Positions 44,468 to 52,914 of a stretch of 64,000 nucleotides of DNA are shown here, piece after piece. A program made the translations under genes and the position numbers. The stretch is from Comamonas testosteroni ATCC 11996. GTDB taxonomy: Bacteria > Pseudomonadota > Gammaproteobacteria > Burkholderiales > Burkholderiaceae_C. Under the pieces are notes generated by a model. That model had not been told where the DNA came from and ran no database searches. It saw only the letters and a program-made list of their open reading frames with translations. Position 1 is the first letter of the stretch, and each line of letters begins with the position of its first letter. The DNA lies in assembly GCF_000241525.1 (NCBI RefSeq), contig NZ_AHIL01000041.1, positions 1-64,000 on the forward strand, in the 5' to 3' direction.

Positions 44468-44483
44468 TTTTGTATACAAAACT
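44466..44483. promoter_or_regulatory. Perfect 18-base palindrome before the porin gene
   Basis: AGTTTTGTATACAAAACT is a perfect palindrome that begins two bases before the end of the MFS gene and lies 55 bases ahead of the porin start. The TTGTATACAA core resembles sites bound by FCD-type GntR regulators. No such regulator is adjacent. Confidence 0.6.
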
Positions 44484-44538
44484 GGCCTGACTCTTGCATG
44501 GGTGGTTTGTCTCAAACTTTTTAGAGAGGAAACCACCC

Positions 44539-45588
44539 ATGAAAGCGTTTACCGCAACCTTTACCACTATTGCCTTGGCAGCAGCCAGTCTGTCGGCTCA
44601 GGCCCAAAGCTCGGTGCAGCTCACTGGTACCGTCGATACCTACGTGGGCTCCATGAAGATGGCAGGGCAGGAGCGCGTGGCCTCGGTCGGCTCCGGCGGA
44701 CTGACCACTTCCTGGTGGGGTGTGAAGGGCGTGGAAGATCTGGGCGGCGGTCTCAAGGCCGACTTCAATATCACGAGCTTTTTCCGTGCCGATACAGGTA
44801 CCCCTGGCCGTTTCGATGCCGACCCCTTTTTCTCGCGTGATGCCAATGTGGGTCTGGCCGGCAGCTTTGGTCGTGTGAGCCTGGGTCGTGGCCTGGCACC
44901 GAACTTCCTGCCCACGGTGCTGACCAACCCGTTTGGCGACTCCTTCACGGTCTCGCCACTGGTGCTGCATGCCAATATGACGACTGCGGCCTGGGGTACT
45001 GACAGCCTGACCACGGCCTCCAACACGGGTTGGAGCAATCAGGTTCTGTACACCACGCCCAGCTTTGGCGGTCTCAAGGCCAATGTGCATTACCAGTTCG
45101 GCGAGCAGACCGGCAGCGGCAACAAGGGCAAGAAGAATGTGGGCCTGAACCTGATGTACTTCGGCGGCCCGCTGAGCCTGACCGCGTTCTACGAGCGTGC
45201 GCAGATCAACAACCCGGTCTCTCTGGCGGTGATGCCGACCAAGAGCAACTGGATGGTGGGCGGCAGCTATGACTTCAGCGTGGCCAAGCTCTATGCCACT
45301 TACGGCCAGGCCAAGATCAACGCCCAGGATCGCGAGAACACCACCTACTCGCTGGGTCTGGATGTACCCGTCAGCGGCACGGCAGGCACGATCAAGGCTG
45401 CGGCTGCACGCACCAAGTCGGAAGTGGGCAACGTCAGCGGCACACGCACCACCGTCAGCCTGGGCTACGACCATTTCCTGTCCAAGCGCACCGATGTCTA
45501 CGCCGTGGCCATGTATGACCGCGTGAGCATGGACATTCCCAACAAATCCGGCACCAGCGCGGTGGTGGGTATCCGCCATCGTTTCTAA
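44539..45588 (+). CDS. Outer-membrane porin (beta-proteobacterial general porin)
   Basis: A 349-residue outer-membrane protein. Signal peptide residues 1-23 (LAAASLSAQAQ), then the family start SSVQLTGTVDTYVG, alternating beta strands, the KGVEDLGGGLKADFNITSFF block and RVSLGRG, and a C-terminal strand ending in Phe (VGIRHRF), required for insertion by BAM. Sixteen-stranded trimeric porin of the Omp32 kind, probably anion-preferring. AGAGGAAA precedes the ATG at 44539. A bidirectional terminator follows. Confidence 0.94.
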   Translation: MKAFTATFTTIALAAASLSAQAQSSVQLTGTVDTYVGSMKMAGQERVASVGSGGLTTSWWGVKGVEDLGGGLKADFNITSFFRADTGTPGRFDADPFFSRDANVGLAGSFGRVSLGRGLAPNFLPTVLTNPFGDSFTVSPLVLHANMTTAAWGTDSLTTASNTGWSNQVLYTTPSFGGLKANVHYQFGEQTGSGNKGKKNVGLNLMYFGGPLSLTAFYERAQINNPVSLAVMPTKSNWMVGGSYDFSVAKLYATYGQAKINAQDRENTTYSLGLDVPVSGTAGTIKAAAARTKSEVGNVSGTRTTVSLGYDHFLSKRTDVYAVAMYDRVSMDIPNKSGTSAVVGIRHRF

Positions 45589-45640
45589 GCTGCACCAGTT
45601 TCATGCACCAGCACCTTGCTTGTGCATGAGCAGTACAAAG

Positions 45641-45682
45641 AAAAAAGTCCTCGCAGGCATTCACACCTGCGAGGACTTTTTT
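45641..45682. terminator. Bidirectional terminator between porin and Bug genes
   Basis: AAAAAAGTCCTCGCAGG and CCTGCGAGGACTTTTTT form a perfect 17-bp stem with an 8-base loop, serving the convergent porin and Bug receptor genes. Confidence 0.95.
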
Positions 45683-45695
45683 GGCATGAAGACGC

Positions 45696-46664
45696 TTAGT
45701 CTTCCATCTTCAGGTTCTGCTTTTGCACCACGTTCTTGTAGACGGCCAGCTCTTCGGCCATCTGCTTGGCAAAGGCTTCAGGGGTGTCGGCCATGATGAT
45801 GGAGCCGCTTTCCTCGATGCGCTTTTTCACCGCAGGATCTTGCACCGCCTTGCGCACGGCGGCGTTGATCTTGTCCACCACTTCCTTAGGCAGGTTCTTG
45901 GGGCCAACGATGCCGTAGTACGCCATGCGGTTGACCTGGGGCAGACCCATTTCCTTGAAGGTGGGCACATCAGGCAGTGCAGCCAGACGCTGGGGAGCGG
46001 CGACGACGAGGGCCGTCAGGCGCTTTTCCTTGACGAAGGGCAGGGTGGAGGGCAGGTTGTCAAAAATCAGCGGCACCTGGCCGGCAACCGCGTCGTTCAG
46101 CGCAGGGCCCGATCCACGATAAGGCACGTGGGCTACGTCGGTCTTGGTTTCCAGCTTGAACATTTCCATCATCAGATGGGTGATGGAGCCTTGACCGGGC
46201 GATGCGTAAGAGTACTTGCCGGGGTTGCTCTTGACCTCAGTCAGGAAGCTCTTGTAATCCTTGCCCGCAAATTTGGGGTTGGCGGCAATGATGTTGGGCG
46301 TGGCAGCGATGTTCACGATGGGCGTGAAATCGGTGGCGACGTTGTAGGTGATCTTGGGGTTGATGGCTGGGTTGGTGGCCGTGGTGGACACGGTGGCAAT
46401 GCCCAGGTTGTAGCCATCGGGCTTGGCGCGTGCCGTCTCGGCTGCGCCAATGGTGCCGCCGCCGCCGCCCTTGTTTTCCACCACAACGGACTGGCCCAGC
46501 TCACGGCTCAGAGGCTCGGCAATGACGCGGGCGATCAGGTCGGTCGTGCCGCCGGCGGCAAAGGGAACCAGCAGGCGGATGGGCTTGTTGGGATAGGCGC
46601 CTTGTGCCTGTGCAGCGCCGCAAAAAGCCATGGCAGCCAGAACGGTGGCTGTGAACTTGAACAT
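45696..46664 (-). CDS. Bug-family (TctC-like) periplasmic solute receptor, second copy
   Basis: A 322-residue periplasmic receptor: signal peptide to about residue 20 (ending AAQAQ), then PNKPIRLLVPFAAGGTTDLIARVIAEPL, ENKGGGGGTIGAAETARAKPDG and YASPGQGSITHLMMEMF. The ATG at 46664 is preferred to a TTG one codon earlier. It is the last gene of a same-strand series with the CoA-transferase and glutaryl-CoA dehydrogenase, so glutarate or a related dicarboxylate is a plausible ligand. That is inference from context; no TctAB partner is adjacent. Confidence 0.92.
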   Translation of the reverse strand: MFKFTATVLAAMAFCGAAQAQGAYPNKPIRLLVPFAAGGTTDLIARVIAEPLSRELGQSVVVENKGGGGGTIGAAETARAKPDGYNLGIATVSTTATNPAINPKITYNVATDFTPIVNIAATPNIIAANPKFAGKDYKSFLTEVKSNPGKYSYASPGQGSITHLMMEMFKLETKTDVAHVPYRGSGPALNDAVAGQVPLIFDNLPSTLPFVKEKRLTALVVAAPQRLAALPDVPTFKEMGLPQVNRMAYYGIVGPKNLPKEVVDKINAAVRKAVQDPAVKKRIEESGSIIMADTPEAFAKQMAEELAVYKNVVQKQNLKMED

Positions 46665-46776
46665 CAATGTCTCCTTGGAAAGTGTGATTGGCAGTGCATC
46701 TCTGGTGAAATTGCCTGCGGTTTTCGGGGCTTGGGCCCTCTTTTGTTGTCAGGAGGTTGCTTTGGCCATGAAGGCC

Positions 46777-48027
46777 TCAAACCACTCCTTGCTCATGCAA
46801 CGCAGCAATGGCGTTGTCATCAAGTCCGAATTCGCGCAGCACCTCATCGGTGTGCTGACCCAGGGCGGGCGGTGCGCGGCGGTAGGTAACCGGTGTGGCC
46901 GAAAGGCGCATGGGATTGGAGACAGTGGCAATGTGGCCAATGCCGTCGCCTGCATTGCGCGGCAAGCTTTGCTGAATACCGCGCGCCTTGACCTGTGGGT
47001 CTTCAAATGCCTGTGCAATGGTGTTGATGGGGCCACAGGGCACGGCCTTGTCTTCCAGCAGCGCAATCCAGTCTGTCGTGCTGCGTGTCAGCATCACGGG
47101 CTTCATCAACGCCAGCAGCGCGCTGCGGTTTTGCACGCGGGCGGTGTTGGTGGCAAAGCGCTCGTCCTGTGCCCATTCGGCATATTCGATGGCGGCGCAG
47201 AAGCGGGCGAACTGCCCGTCGTTGCCAATGGCCAAGAGCACATTGCCGTCCAGCGTTGGAAAGTCCTGATACGGCGCGAGGCTGGGGTGGGTGTTGCCGG
47301 CGCGGCCCGGTGCCTGGCCGGTTGTCAGAAAACCTGCGGCCTGATTGGCCAGCACGGCCATGCCCACATCCAGCAGCGCCATGTCGATGTACTGGCCCTG
47401 GCCTGTGGTGTGGCGCGCATTGAGGGCCGCGAGAATTGCGTTGCTGGCATACAGGCCGGTGAACACGTCGATCACCGCCACGCCCACCTTCAGCGGGCCA
47501 CCGCCGGGCTCGCCATCGGCATGCCCGGTGATGCTCATCAGGCCGCACATGGCCTGCACCATCAGGTCGTAACCGGCGCGCTCCGCATAAGGACCGTCCT
47601 GGCCAAAGCCGGTGATGGAGCAGTACACCAGGCGCGGATTCAGTGCCTTCAGGCTGGCATAGTCCAGTCCGTACTGCTTGAGACCGCCGGTCTTGAAGTT
47701 CTCCACCACCACATCGGCCTCCTGCGCCATGCGCAGCAGCAGGGCGCGGCCCTCGGGGTGTGCCATGTCCACGGTGATGGAGCGCTTGTTGCGGTTGCAG
47801 GCCGTGAAGTAGCTGGCCTCGCGCGTGTCGTTGCCCGCATCGTCCCTGAGGAACGGAGGGCCCCAGTGGCGCGTATCGTCGCCAGCAACCGGGCGCTCAA
47901 CCTTGACCACATCGGCGCCCAGATCGGCCAGCATCTGCGTGGCCCAGGGTCCTGCCAGCACGCGAGACAGATCCAGCACCTTGATGCCTGTCAGTGCGCC
48001 GGTGGGAGTGATGGGGCTTGCGTTCAT
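46777..48027 (-). CDS. Class III CoA-transferase, probable succinyl-CoA:glutarate CoA-transferase
   Basis: A 416-residue family III (CaiB/Frc) CoA-transferase. The start GIKVLDLSRVLAGPWATQMLADLGADVVKVE, the ACNRNKRSITVDM block and GYDLMVQAMCGLMSITG are diagnostic. The catalytic aspartate is expected in the YIDMALLD stretch. Next to glutaryl-CoA dehydrogenase, the likely reaction is transfer of CoA from succinyl-CoA to glutarate, as for the human SUGCT-type enzyme and bacterial relatives. Separated from gcdH by about 290 bases that hold two dispersed repeats, so the genes may not be a single transcript. Confidence 0.88.
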   Translation of the reverse strand: MNASPITPTGALTGIKVLDLSRVLAGPWATQMLADLGADVVKVERPVAGDDTRHWGPPFLRDDAGNDTREASYFTACNRNKRSITVDMAHPEGRALLLRMAQEADVVVENFKTGGLKQYGLDYASLKALNPRLVYCSITGFGQDGPYAERAGYDLMVQAMCGLMSITGHADGEPGGGPLKVGVAVIDVFTGLYASNAILAALNARHTTGQGQYIDMALLDVGMAVLANQAAGFLTTGQAPGRAGNTHPSLAPYQDFPTLDGNVLLAIGNDGQFARFCAAIEYAEWAQDERFATNTARVQNRSALLALMKPVMLTRSTTDWIALLEDKAVPCGPINTIAQAFEDPQVKARGIQQSLPRNAGDGIGHIATVSNPMRLSATPVTYRRAPPALGQHTDEVLREFGLDDNAIAALHEQGVV

Positions 48028-48071
48028 TGAGGAGGAATCCAGAAACCGAGTGAAGGAACTATGAAAACAGA

Positions 48072-48147
48072 AGCTGCTTGCGCTTTATTGGTATGGATTT
48101 TGATAGAAAAACTATCCAAAACCCATACAGATAAAGCGGTAGAAGCT
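48072..48147. repeat. Dispersed palindromic element, family A copy 3
   Basis: Two arms of about 35 bases (48072-48106 and 48112-48147) around AAAAA, the left starting AGCTGCTTGCGCTTTATT and the right ending AAAGCGGTAGAAGCT. The inner stem GGTATGGATTTTGATAG pairs with CTATCCAAAACCCATAC. It lies upstream of the CoA-transferase start. Confidence 0.85.
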
Positions 48148-48200
48148 AACAAATAGATAGCGAAAAAGAGGCTCGAATCTCTGCCATCGACCCAAGGTAA

Positions 48201-48314
48201 GGGCAGCAAGCAAGAGCCGCCTTGCGGCGAAGCTGCCGCCCCCCCTCCCATAGCGCGAAGCGCGTAGAGAGAGGGGGAAGCGGCGGAGCCGCCTAGGCGT
48301 AGCCGCTCAGGGGG
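48201..48314. repeat. Dispersed GC-rich element, family B copy 4
   Basis: Begins GGGCAGCAAGCAAG, contains several short palindromes (GCGCGAAGCGCG, GGCGGAGCCGCC) and ends CTCAGGGGG, two bases from the gcdH stop codon on the minus strand. Longer than the other copies by an internal insertion. Confidence 0.75.
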
Positions 48315-48316
48315 AG

Positions 48317-49510
48317 TTAATTAGCAAACGCCGCGATGCCAGTCTGCGCACGACCCAGAATCAGCGCGTGCACGTCATGGGTGCCTTCGTAGGTGTTGAC
48401 CACTTCCAGGTTCACCAGATGGCGGGCCACGCCGAACTCGTCGGAGATGCCGTTGCCGCCCAGCATGTCGCGCGCCATGCGTGCGATGTCCAGCGACTTG
48501 CCGCAGTTGTTGCGCTTGACCAGCGAGGTGATCTCGATCACGTTCTGGTGCTCGTCCTTCATGCGGCCCACGCGCAGCGCGGCTTGCAGGCCCAGGGTGA
48601 TTTCGGTCTGCATATCGGCCAGCTTCTTCTGGATCAGCTGGTTGGCGGCCAGAGGGCGGCCGAACTGCTTGCGGTCCAGCGTGTACTGGCGGGCGGTGTG
48701 CCAGCAGTCTTCTGCTGCACCCAGCGCGCCCCAGGCAATGCCGAAGCGGGCGCTGTTCAGGCAGGTGAACGGGCCCTTGAGGCCGCGCACCTCGGGGAAG
48801 GCGTTCTCTTCGGGGCAGAACACATCGTCCATCACGATTTCGCCGGTGATGGAGGCGCGCAGGCCCACCTTGCCGTGGATGGCCGGGGCGGACAGGCCCT
48901 TCATGCCCTTTTCCAGCACAAAGCCGCGGATCTGGCCCACAGTGCCGTCCTCGGAGACTTCCTTGGCCCAGACCACGAACACGTCGGCCACAGGGCTGTT
49001 GGTGATCCACATCTTGTTGCCCTTGAGGCGATAGCCGCCGTCGACCTTGTAGGCGCGCGTGGCCATGGAGCCGGGGTCGGAGCCGTGGTCGGGCTCGGTC
49101 AGGCCGAAGCAGCCGATGAACTCGCCCGAAGCCAGCTTGGGCAGGTATTTCATCTTTTGCGCTTCGGTGCCGAACTCGTTGATGGGCACCATCACCAGGG
49201 ACGATTGCACGGAGGCCATGGAACGATAGCCCGAATCCACACGCTCGATCTCGCGCGCCACCAGACCGTAGCTCACGTAGTTCAGGCCTGCGCCGCCGTA
49301 TTGCGTGGGGATGGTGGGACCCAGCAGGCCCAGCTCACCCATCTCGCGGAAGATGCTGATGTCCACGGACTCGTTGCGGAACATGGCTTGCACGCGAGGC
49401 TTGAGCTTGTCCTGGCAGTACTCGCGCGCTGCGTCACGGATCATGCGCTCGTCTTCGGTCAGTTGCTGGTCGAGCTGGAAGCAGTCGTCCCACTGGTAGC
49501 CATTGGCCAT
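48317..49510 (-). CDS. gcdH: Glutaryl-CoA dehydrogenase
   Basis: A 397-residue acyl-CoA dehydrogenase that converts glutaryl-CoA to crotonyl-CoA and CO2 in lysine, tryptophan and glutarate breakdown. Seen: [21 protein letters not shown] (FAD and substrate contacts), [18 protein letters not shown], and the catalytic glutamate in [15 protein letters not shown] (near Glu375). Two ATGs lie six bases apart. AGGAG directly abuts the first (49516) and is spaced correctly for the second (49510), so I chose 49510. Divergent from a GcvA-type LysR gene, the usual GcdR arrangement. Confidence 0.95.
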   Translation of the reverse strand: MANGYQWDDCFQLDQQLTEDERMIRDAAREYCQDKLKPRVQAMFRNESVDISIFREMGELGLLGPTIPTQYGGAGLNYVSYGLVAREIERVDSGYRSMASVQSSLVMVPINEFGTEAQKMKYLPKLASGEFIGCFGLTEPDHGSDPGSMATRAYKVDGGYRLKGNKMWITNSPVADVFVVWAKEVSEDGTVGQIRGFVLEKGMKGLSAPAIHGKVGLRASITGEIVMDDVFCPEENAFPEVRGLKGPFTCLNSARFGIAWGALGAAEDCWHTARQYTLDRKQFGRPLAANQLIQKKLADMQTEITLGLQAALRVGRMKDEHQNVIEITSLVKRNNCGKSLDIARMARDMLGGNGISDEFGVARHLVNLEVVNTYEGTHDVHALILGRAQTGIAAFAN

Positions 49511-49707
49511 GTTCATCTCCTGAATGCAAGGTGTCGGGTTGCAGGCGCATTTTCGCCTGAGTGCTTGCACACATATTAGGTTTGCAGAACAGGGGCTGGC
49601 AAACGATGAATAATCATCTATGGATGAGAAAAATGCATGTATAAATTAATTATCAAGGGTTTTCCCTTTTGTTTGTTTCCTATGTATGCGAGCAAGGAAT
49701 AAGAGAG

Positions 49708-50664
49708 ATGCGCAGAGTTCTGCCCTCCACTCAGGCTCTGGCCTGCTTTGAATCGGCCGCCCGCCATATCAGCTACACCAAGGCTGCACAGGAGTTGTCG
49801 CTGACGCAAAGTGCCGTCTCGCGCCAGATCATTGCGCTGGAGGAGTTTGTGGGCGTGGCCCTGTTCAAGCGCACGCGCCACGGCGTGCTGCTCACCGATG
49901 CGGGTCTGCATTACGCCAAGCAGGTCGGACGCTGGCTGCAGGGGCTGGAGCGTGACACGCTGGATCTGATGAGCCATCAGGGCGAGGGAGGCCCCATCAA
50001 TCTGGCGGCAGTGCCCACCTTTGCCACACGCTGGTTGCTGCCGCGCCTGCCGCAACTGGCCCAGCAGCACCCCGACATCACCGTGCACATCGATGTGCAG
50101 ACCCGGCCGTTTCTGTTTGCCGACACCGTGTTTGACGCGGCCCTTTATGCGGGAACGCCCGAGCAGGTGGCCCGCTGGCCCGGCGTGCAGGCGCAGTGGC
50201 TGATGGACGAAGAGGTGGTTCCCGTGTGCAGTCCGCAACTGCTGGCCACGGCCCAGCAGCGCGACCTGGGCCGCGCCTGGCTGCCGGTGGGCCCCGAGGT
50301 GATTGCGCGCCTGCCGCTTCTGCAGCAAAGCACGCGCCCCCAGGGCTGGCGCCAGTGGTTCGACGCGATGCATGTCGATGCGCCGCGTGCCCTGGACGGA
50401 ATGCGGCTGGAGCTGTTTTCCATGCTGGCCGTGGCCGCCAGCCAGGGGCTGGGCGTAGCCCTGGTGCCGCCCATGCTGATCGAGCAGGAGTTGGCGCGCG
50501 GCGACCTCATCATTGCCTGCCCCCAGCCGCTGCGCGGCAACCGTGCCTACTATCTGGTTACGCCTGCGCTGGCGGCCGATGCACAACCGTCGCCGGCGCT
50601 GCGGGTGTTCAGCCAGTGGCTGCAGGGCCGCGCACAGGAAATTCGTGGTGGAAAAACAGAGTGA
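49708..50664 (+). CDS. LysR-family regulator, probable regulator of glutarate catabolism
   Basis: A 318-residue regulator of the GcvA branch: helix-turn-helix at residues about 6-65 (LPSTQALACFESAARHISYTKAAQELSLTQSAVSRQIIALEE is its core region), effector domain from about 90 to 300. The divergent neighbour is gcdH with a 197-base gap, matching LysR-gcdH pairs in pseudomonads and Burkholderiales in which the regulator activates gcdH with glutarate. Role assigned by context. ATG at 49708 chosen because the family begins with MRRVLPSTQAL. Confidence 0.92.
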   Translation: MRRVLPSTQALACFESAARHISYTKAAQELSLTQSAVSRQIIALEEFVGVALFKRTRHGVLLTDAGLHYAKQVGRWLQGLERDTLDLMSHQGEGGPINLAAVPTFATRWLLPRLPQLAQQHPDITVHIDVQTRPFLFADTVFDAALYAGTPEQVARWPGVQAQWLMDEEVVPVCSPQLLATAQQRDLGRAWLPVGPEVIARLPLLQQSTRPQGWRQWFDAMHVDAPRALDGMRLELFSMLAVAASQGLGVALVPPMLIEQELARGDLIIACPQPLRGNRAYYLVTPALAADAQPSPALRVFSQWLQGRAQEIRGGKTE

Positions 50665-50678
50665 GTGAACTGGCTGCG

Positions 50679-51305
50679 TTATGCCTTTTTCAGGGCGAAG
50701 CTTGAATTGCTGATGAGTAGCTGTACATCGGCAGCGATGCGCTGCATCCAGTGGCTGTTGCTCTTGAGGGTCGGCTCGGTAAAGGCTCTGCCGAAGGTGG
50801 GGCGCACAATCTGTGCGTAATTGAGGCTGCCCAGAATAATGGTCAGCAAAGCAACGGCAGCGATGTCTTGACGCAGCAATCCGGCGGCCTGACCTTCCTC
50901 AATCAAGGCCACACTCTGAAGCAAAAAAATCTCTAGCGGCCGGGAATGAGCCTGTTCAATGCGCTCGGAGTTATCCAACAGCTCGCGAGTAATGAGTTTG
51001 AAGCCCGCAGGGCGGGCCTGCATCCATTCGATCTGCAGCAAGATGAAGGCCTGCAGGCGCTGCTGCAGCAGATCCTCGGACTGCACGCCTTTGTCCATGC
51101 GCTGCATCAACTCGTGTGCCTGAGCCTCAAGCACGGTGCGATACAGCACCTCCTTGCTGGGAAAGTGGTGTAGCAGGCCGGGGTTGCCAATCTGGCAGTC
51201 CCGCGCAATGGCCGATAGTGATGCCCCCTGAAATCCGTGGTCGGCGAAATGCTGTTCGGCACGATCCAGAATCAGTTCTTTACGAGAGAGCGGTTTGCAG
51301 GGCAT
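50679..51305 (-). CDS. TetR-family transcriptional regulator
   Basis: A 208-residue repressor with the N-terminal helix-turn-helix (about 8-55, LDRAEQHFADHGFQGASLSAIARDCQIGNPGLLHHFPSKEVLY) and a helical ligand domain. The frame continues upstream without a stop into the remnant of an acyl-CoA synthetase gene, but the ATG at 51305 gives the normal TetR start. It lies on the same strand as the Rieske oxygenase. An 18-base palindrome of TetR-operator type lies upstream of that oxygenase, so it probably represses it. The inducer may be an aromatic acid or its CoA ester. Confidence 0.92.
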   Translation of the reverse strand: MPCKPLSRKELILDRAEQHFADHGFQGASLSAIARDCQIGNPGLLHHFPSKEVLYRTVLEAQAHELMQRMDKGVQSEDLLQQRLQAFILLQIEWMQARPAGFKLITRELLDNSERIEQAHSRPLEIFLLQSVALIEEGQAAGLLRQDIAAVALLTIILGSLNYAQIVRPTFGRAFTEPTLKSNSHWMQRIAADVQLLISNSSFALKKA

Positions 51306-51368
51306 CCAGTGATTATAGAAATGGGAAGGCACAGGCCGGTGGGCGGCGCGTGTGCTGTGGCTCGTTGA

Positions 51369-51598
51369 GTTGATGGCCCGCTCTTGTCCCGCCCAGTTCG
51401 GTGCGCGCAGTTGGCGCTTGAGCAGCTTGCCTGATTCCGTGCGCAGTAGGCTTGTCAGATATTCCACGCGTTTCGGGCGTTTGACCTGCCCCATTTGCCT
51501 GACGAAGTGCTGCGAGCGCCGATACGGTCTAGAAACTTCGTGTCGATGATCAGCATGCGGGCGTCCGAATCTTCAAGCACAACAGGTGGTCGTGGCTC
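51369..51598 (-). pseudogene. Remnant of an acyl-CoA synthetase with a large internal deletion
   Basis: Two pieces in different frames remain. The upstream piece (about 51525-51598) reads PPVVLEDSDARMLIIDTKFLDRI, like the N-terminal region of AMP-forming acyl-CoA synthetases. The downstream piece (51369 to about 51520) reads QVKRPKRVEYLTSLLRTESG and KLLKRQLRAPNW, the family's C-terminal block with its catalytic lysine. The rest, over 400 codons, is gone. It lies between the Rieske oxygenase and the TetR gene, on their strand. This suggests a former oxygenase-CoA ligase-regulator operon. Confidence 0.75.
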
Positions 51599-51661
51599 AA
51601 CCTAATGCAGCAGTAAACGCAGAGGCAAATGTAGAGGTCAGGGGTCAGCTAGTGGCGGTTT

Positions 51662-52837
51662 TTACAGGCTTGTGGGTCTGAGGGCTGGGCTGGGCTGGAG
51701 CGATTCCAGCTGCTGTTGGAGCTGCGTGTGAAAGCGGGGCGCGCTGTACTCGAAGGAGGCAAATGTGAGACTGTCATTGGCGCCCGAGGCCAGGCCGGCC
51801 TGTATGGACTCTGCGAGAGCGTAGTCTTCGGCCAGAGTCCGGCGGTACAGGTCCACGTTGGCGTTCCAGTACGCAGCGGCCTTGTCCGTAGCGGGCTCGG
51901 ACGGAAGCAGCGTGATCTCATGAATCCGTGTGCGAGAGGCGCTGAGCGGCTCCAGGTAGCTGAGCTGCCCGTGGTCGGGCTGGACCAGGATCATCGTGTT
52001 GGGAAAGAAGTAATAAGTCAGGTTGCCATACTTGCGCGGGTCAAAGCCGTTTGCCTCGGGTTGCTCTTTTGGAAAGCGGGACTTGATGAGGTACAAGCGT
52101 CGGTGCAAGTCAAATTCGTCCACCAGTTGCAGGTTGTTCATGAACATGTGGGCAATGGTCTGGCGGTGCGCAACCTTGAAGTGATAGGCTTCAAAGATGC
52201 CATCTGTCAGCAGCTTCCAGTTGGCGTTGACTTCGAGCGAGCGCTGCGCATAGGACACGGGGGTGTGGAGCCCGTCCAGCGACTCCAGGTTCTCCATGAG
52301 TGGGCCCAGGTGTGTGTCGATATCTCTGATGGGTGATGTGGGGTCCAGCACCACCCAGATGATGCCGCCTCGCTCTACGGCGGCCAGCCTTTTGAGACCG
52401 GACTTCTCTTTCTTCAGGCGAGGGAAGCCGAAGGAGTCGGGAACACCTCGCAAGTCGCCATCGGGCTGGTAAGTCCATGCGTGGTAGGGACAGATGAAGG
52501 CTCGTGCTTCGGTGCCGCTGCCCTCAGCCACAACGCGTGCGCCGCGGTGGCGACAGACATTCAAGAAAGCGTGGACGGCTCCGTCGGATTGCCTGACCAA
52601 CAAAAGCGGAACATCAAATGGAGTCAGCGACAGCCAGGCGCCGGGCGTGGGAATGGATGAGCTACCGGCCACGGGCTGGGGAAACTGGCGCAACAGGCGC
52701 AGCTCCTGCGTGGTCTGCTCATCGCTGATGTATTGGGAGACTGCGACCTGCCCGCCCTGTGTATCGGCGTCGGCCAGTCCGGTTTGCATGGCATGTGTGG
52801 AGCGGCGGTGAAGCTCGTTTGCGAAATTGGTATTCAT
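51662..52837 (-). CDS. Rieske non-heme iron oxygenase, large subunit
   Basis: A 391-residue ring-hydroxylating oxygenase alpha-subunit. The Rieske 2Fe-2S ligands are Cys95, His97, Cys116 and His119 (CRHRG and CPYHAW). The mononuclear iron site is in GIFEAYHFKVAHRQT, with the two histidines. The C-terminal catalytic domain runs to about 380. These enzymes insert oxygen into aromatic or demethylate substrates and need a reductase, which is not adjacent. AAGGAGC precedes the ATG at 52837. A TetR-type palindrome lies upstream, and a gutted CoA-ligase gene and TetR gene downstream on the same strand. Substrate unknown. Confidence 0.9.
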   Translation of the reverse strand: MNTNFANELHRRSTHAMQTGLADADTQGGQVAVSQYISDEQTTQELRLLRQFPQPVAGSSSIPTPGAWLSLTPFDVPLLLVRQSDGAVHAFLNVCRHRGARVVAEGSGTEARAFICPYHAWTYQPDGDLRGVPDSFGFPRLKKEKSGLKRLAAVERGGIIWVVLDPTSPIRDIDTHLGPLMENLESLDGLHTPVSYAQRSLEVNANWKLLTDGIFEAYHFKVAHRQTIAHMFMNNLQLVDEFDLHRRLYLIKSRFPKEQPEANGFDPRKYGNLTYYFFPNTMILVQPDHGQLSYLEPLSASRTRIHEITLLPSEPATDKAAAYWNANVDLYRRTLAEDYALAESIQAGLASGANDSLTFASFEYSAPRFHTQLQQQLESLQPSPALRPTSL

Positions 52838-52896
52838 TCCCCTGGCTCCTTCCAATACCTGTGATGTTTTGGTGATTCCTCGATGCAAGTTTATGA

Positions 52897-52914
52897 ACTG
52901 ACTGATCAGTCAGT
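52897..52914. promoter_or_regulatory. Perfect 18-base palindrome, probable TetR operator
   Basis: ACTGACTGATCAGTCAGT lies 60 bases before the Rieske oxygenase start. Its form is that of operators for TetR-family repressors, and a TetR gene stands 1.5 kb away in the same cluster. Confidence 0.75.

Noticed and set aside
51352-51549. A small plus-strand frame upstream of the TetR gene
   Set aside because: It is antisense to the acyl-CoA synthetase remnant, which has clear family motifs on the minus strand.
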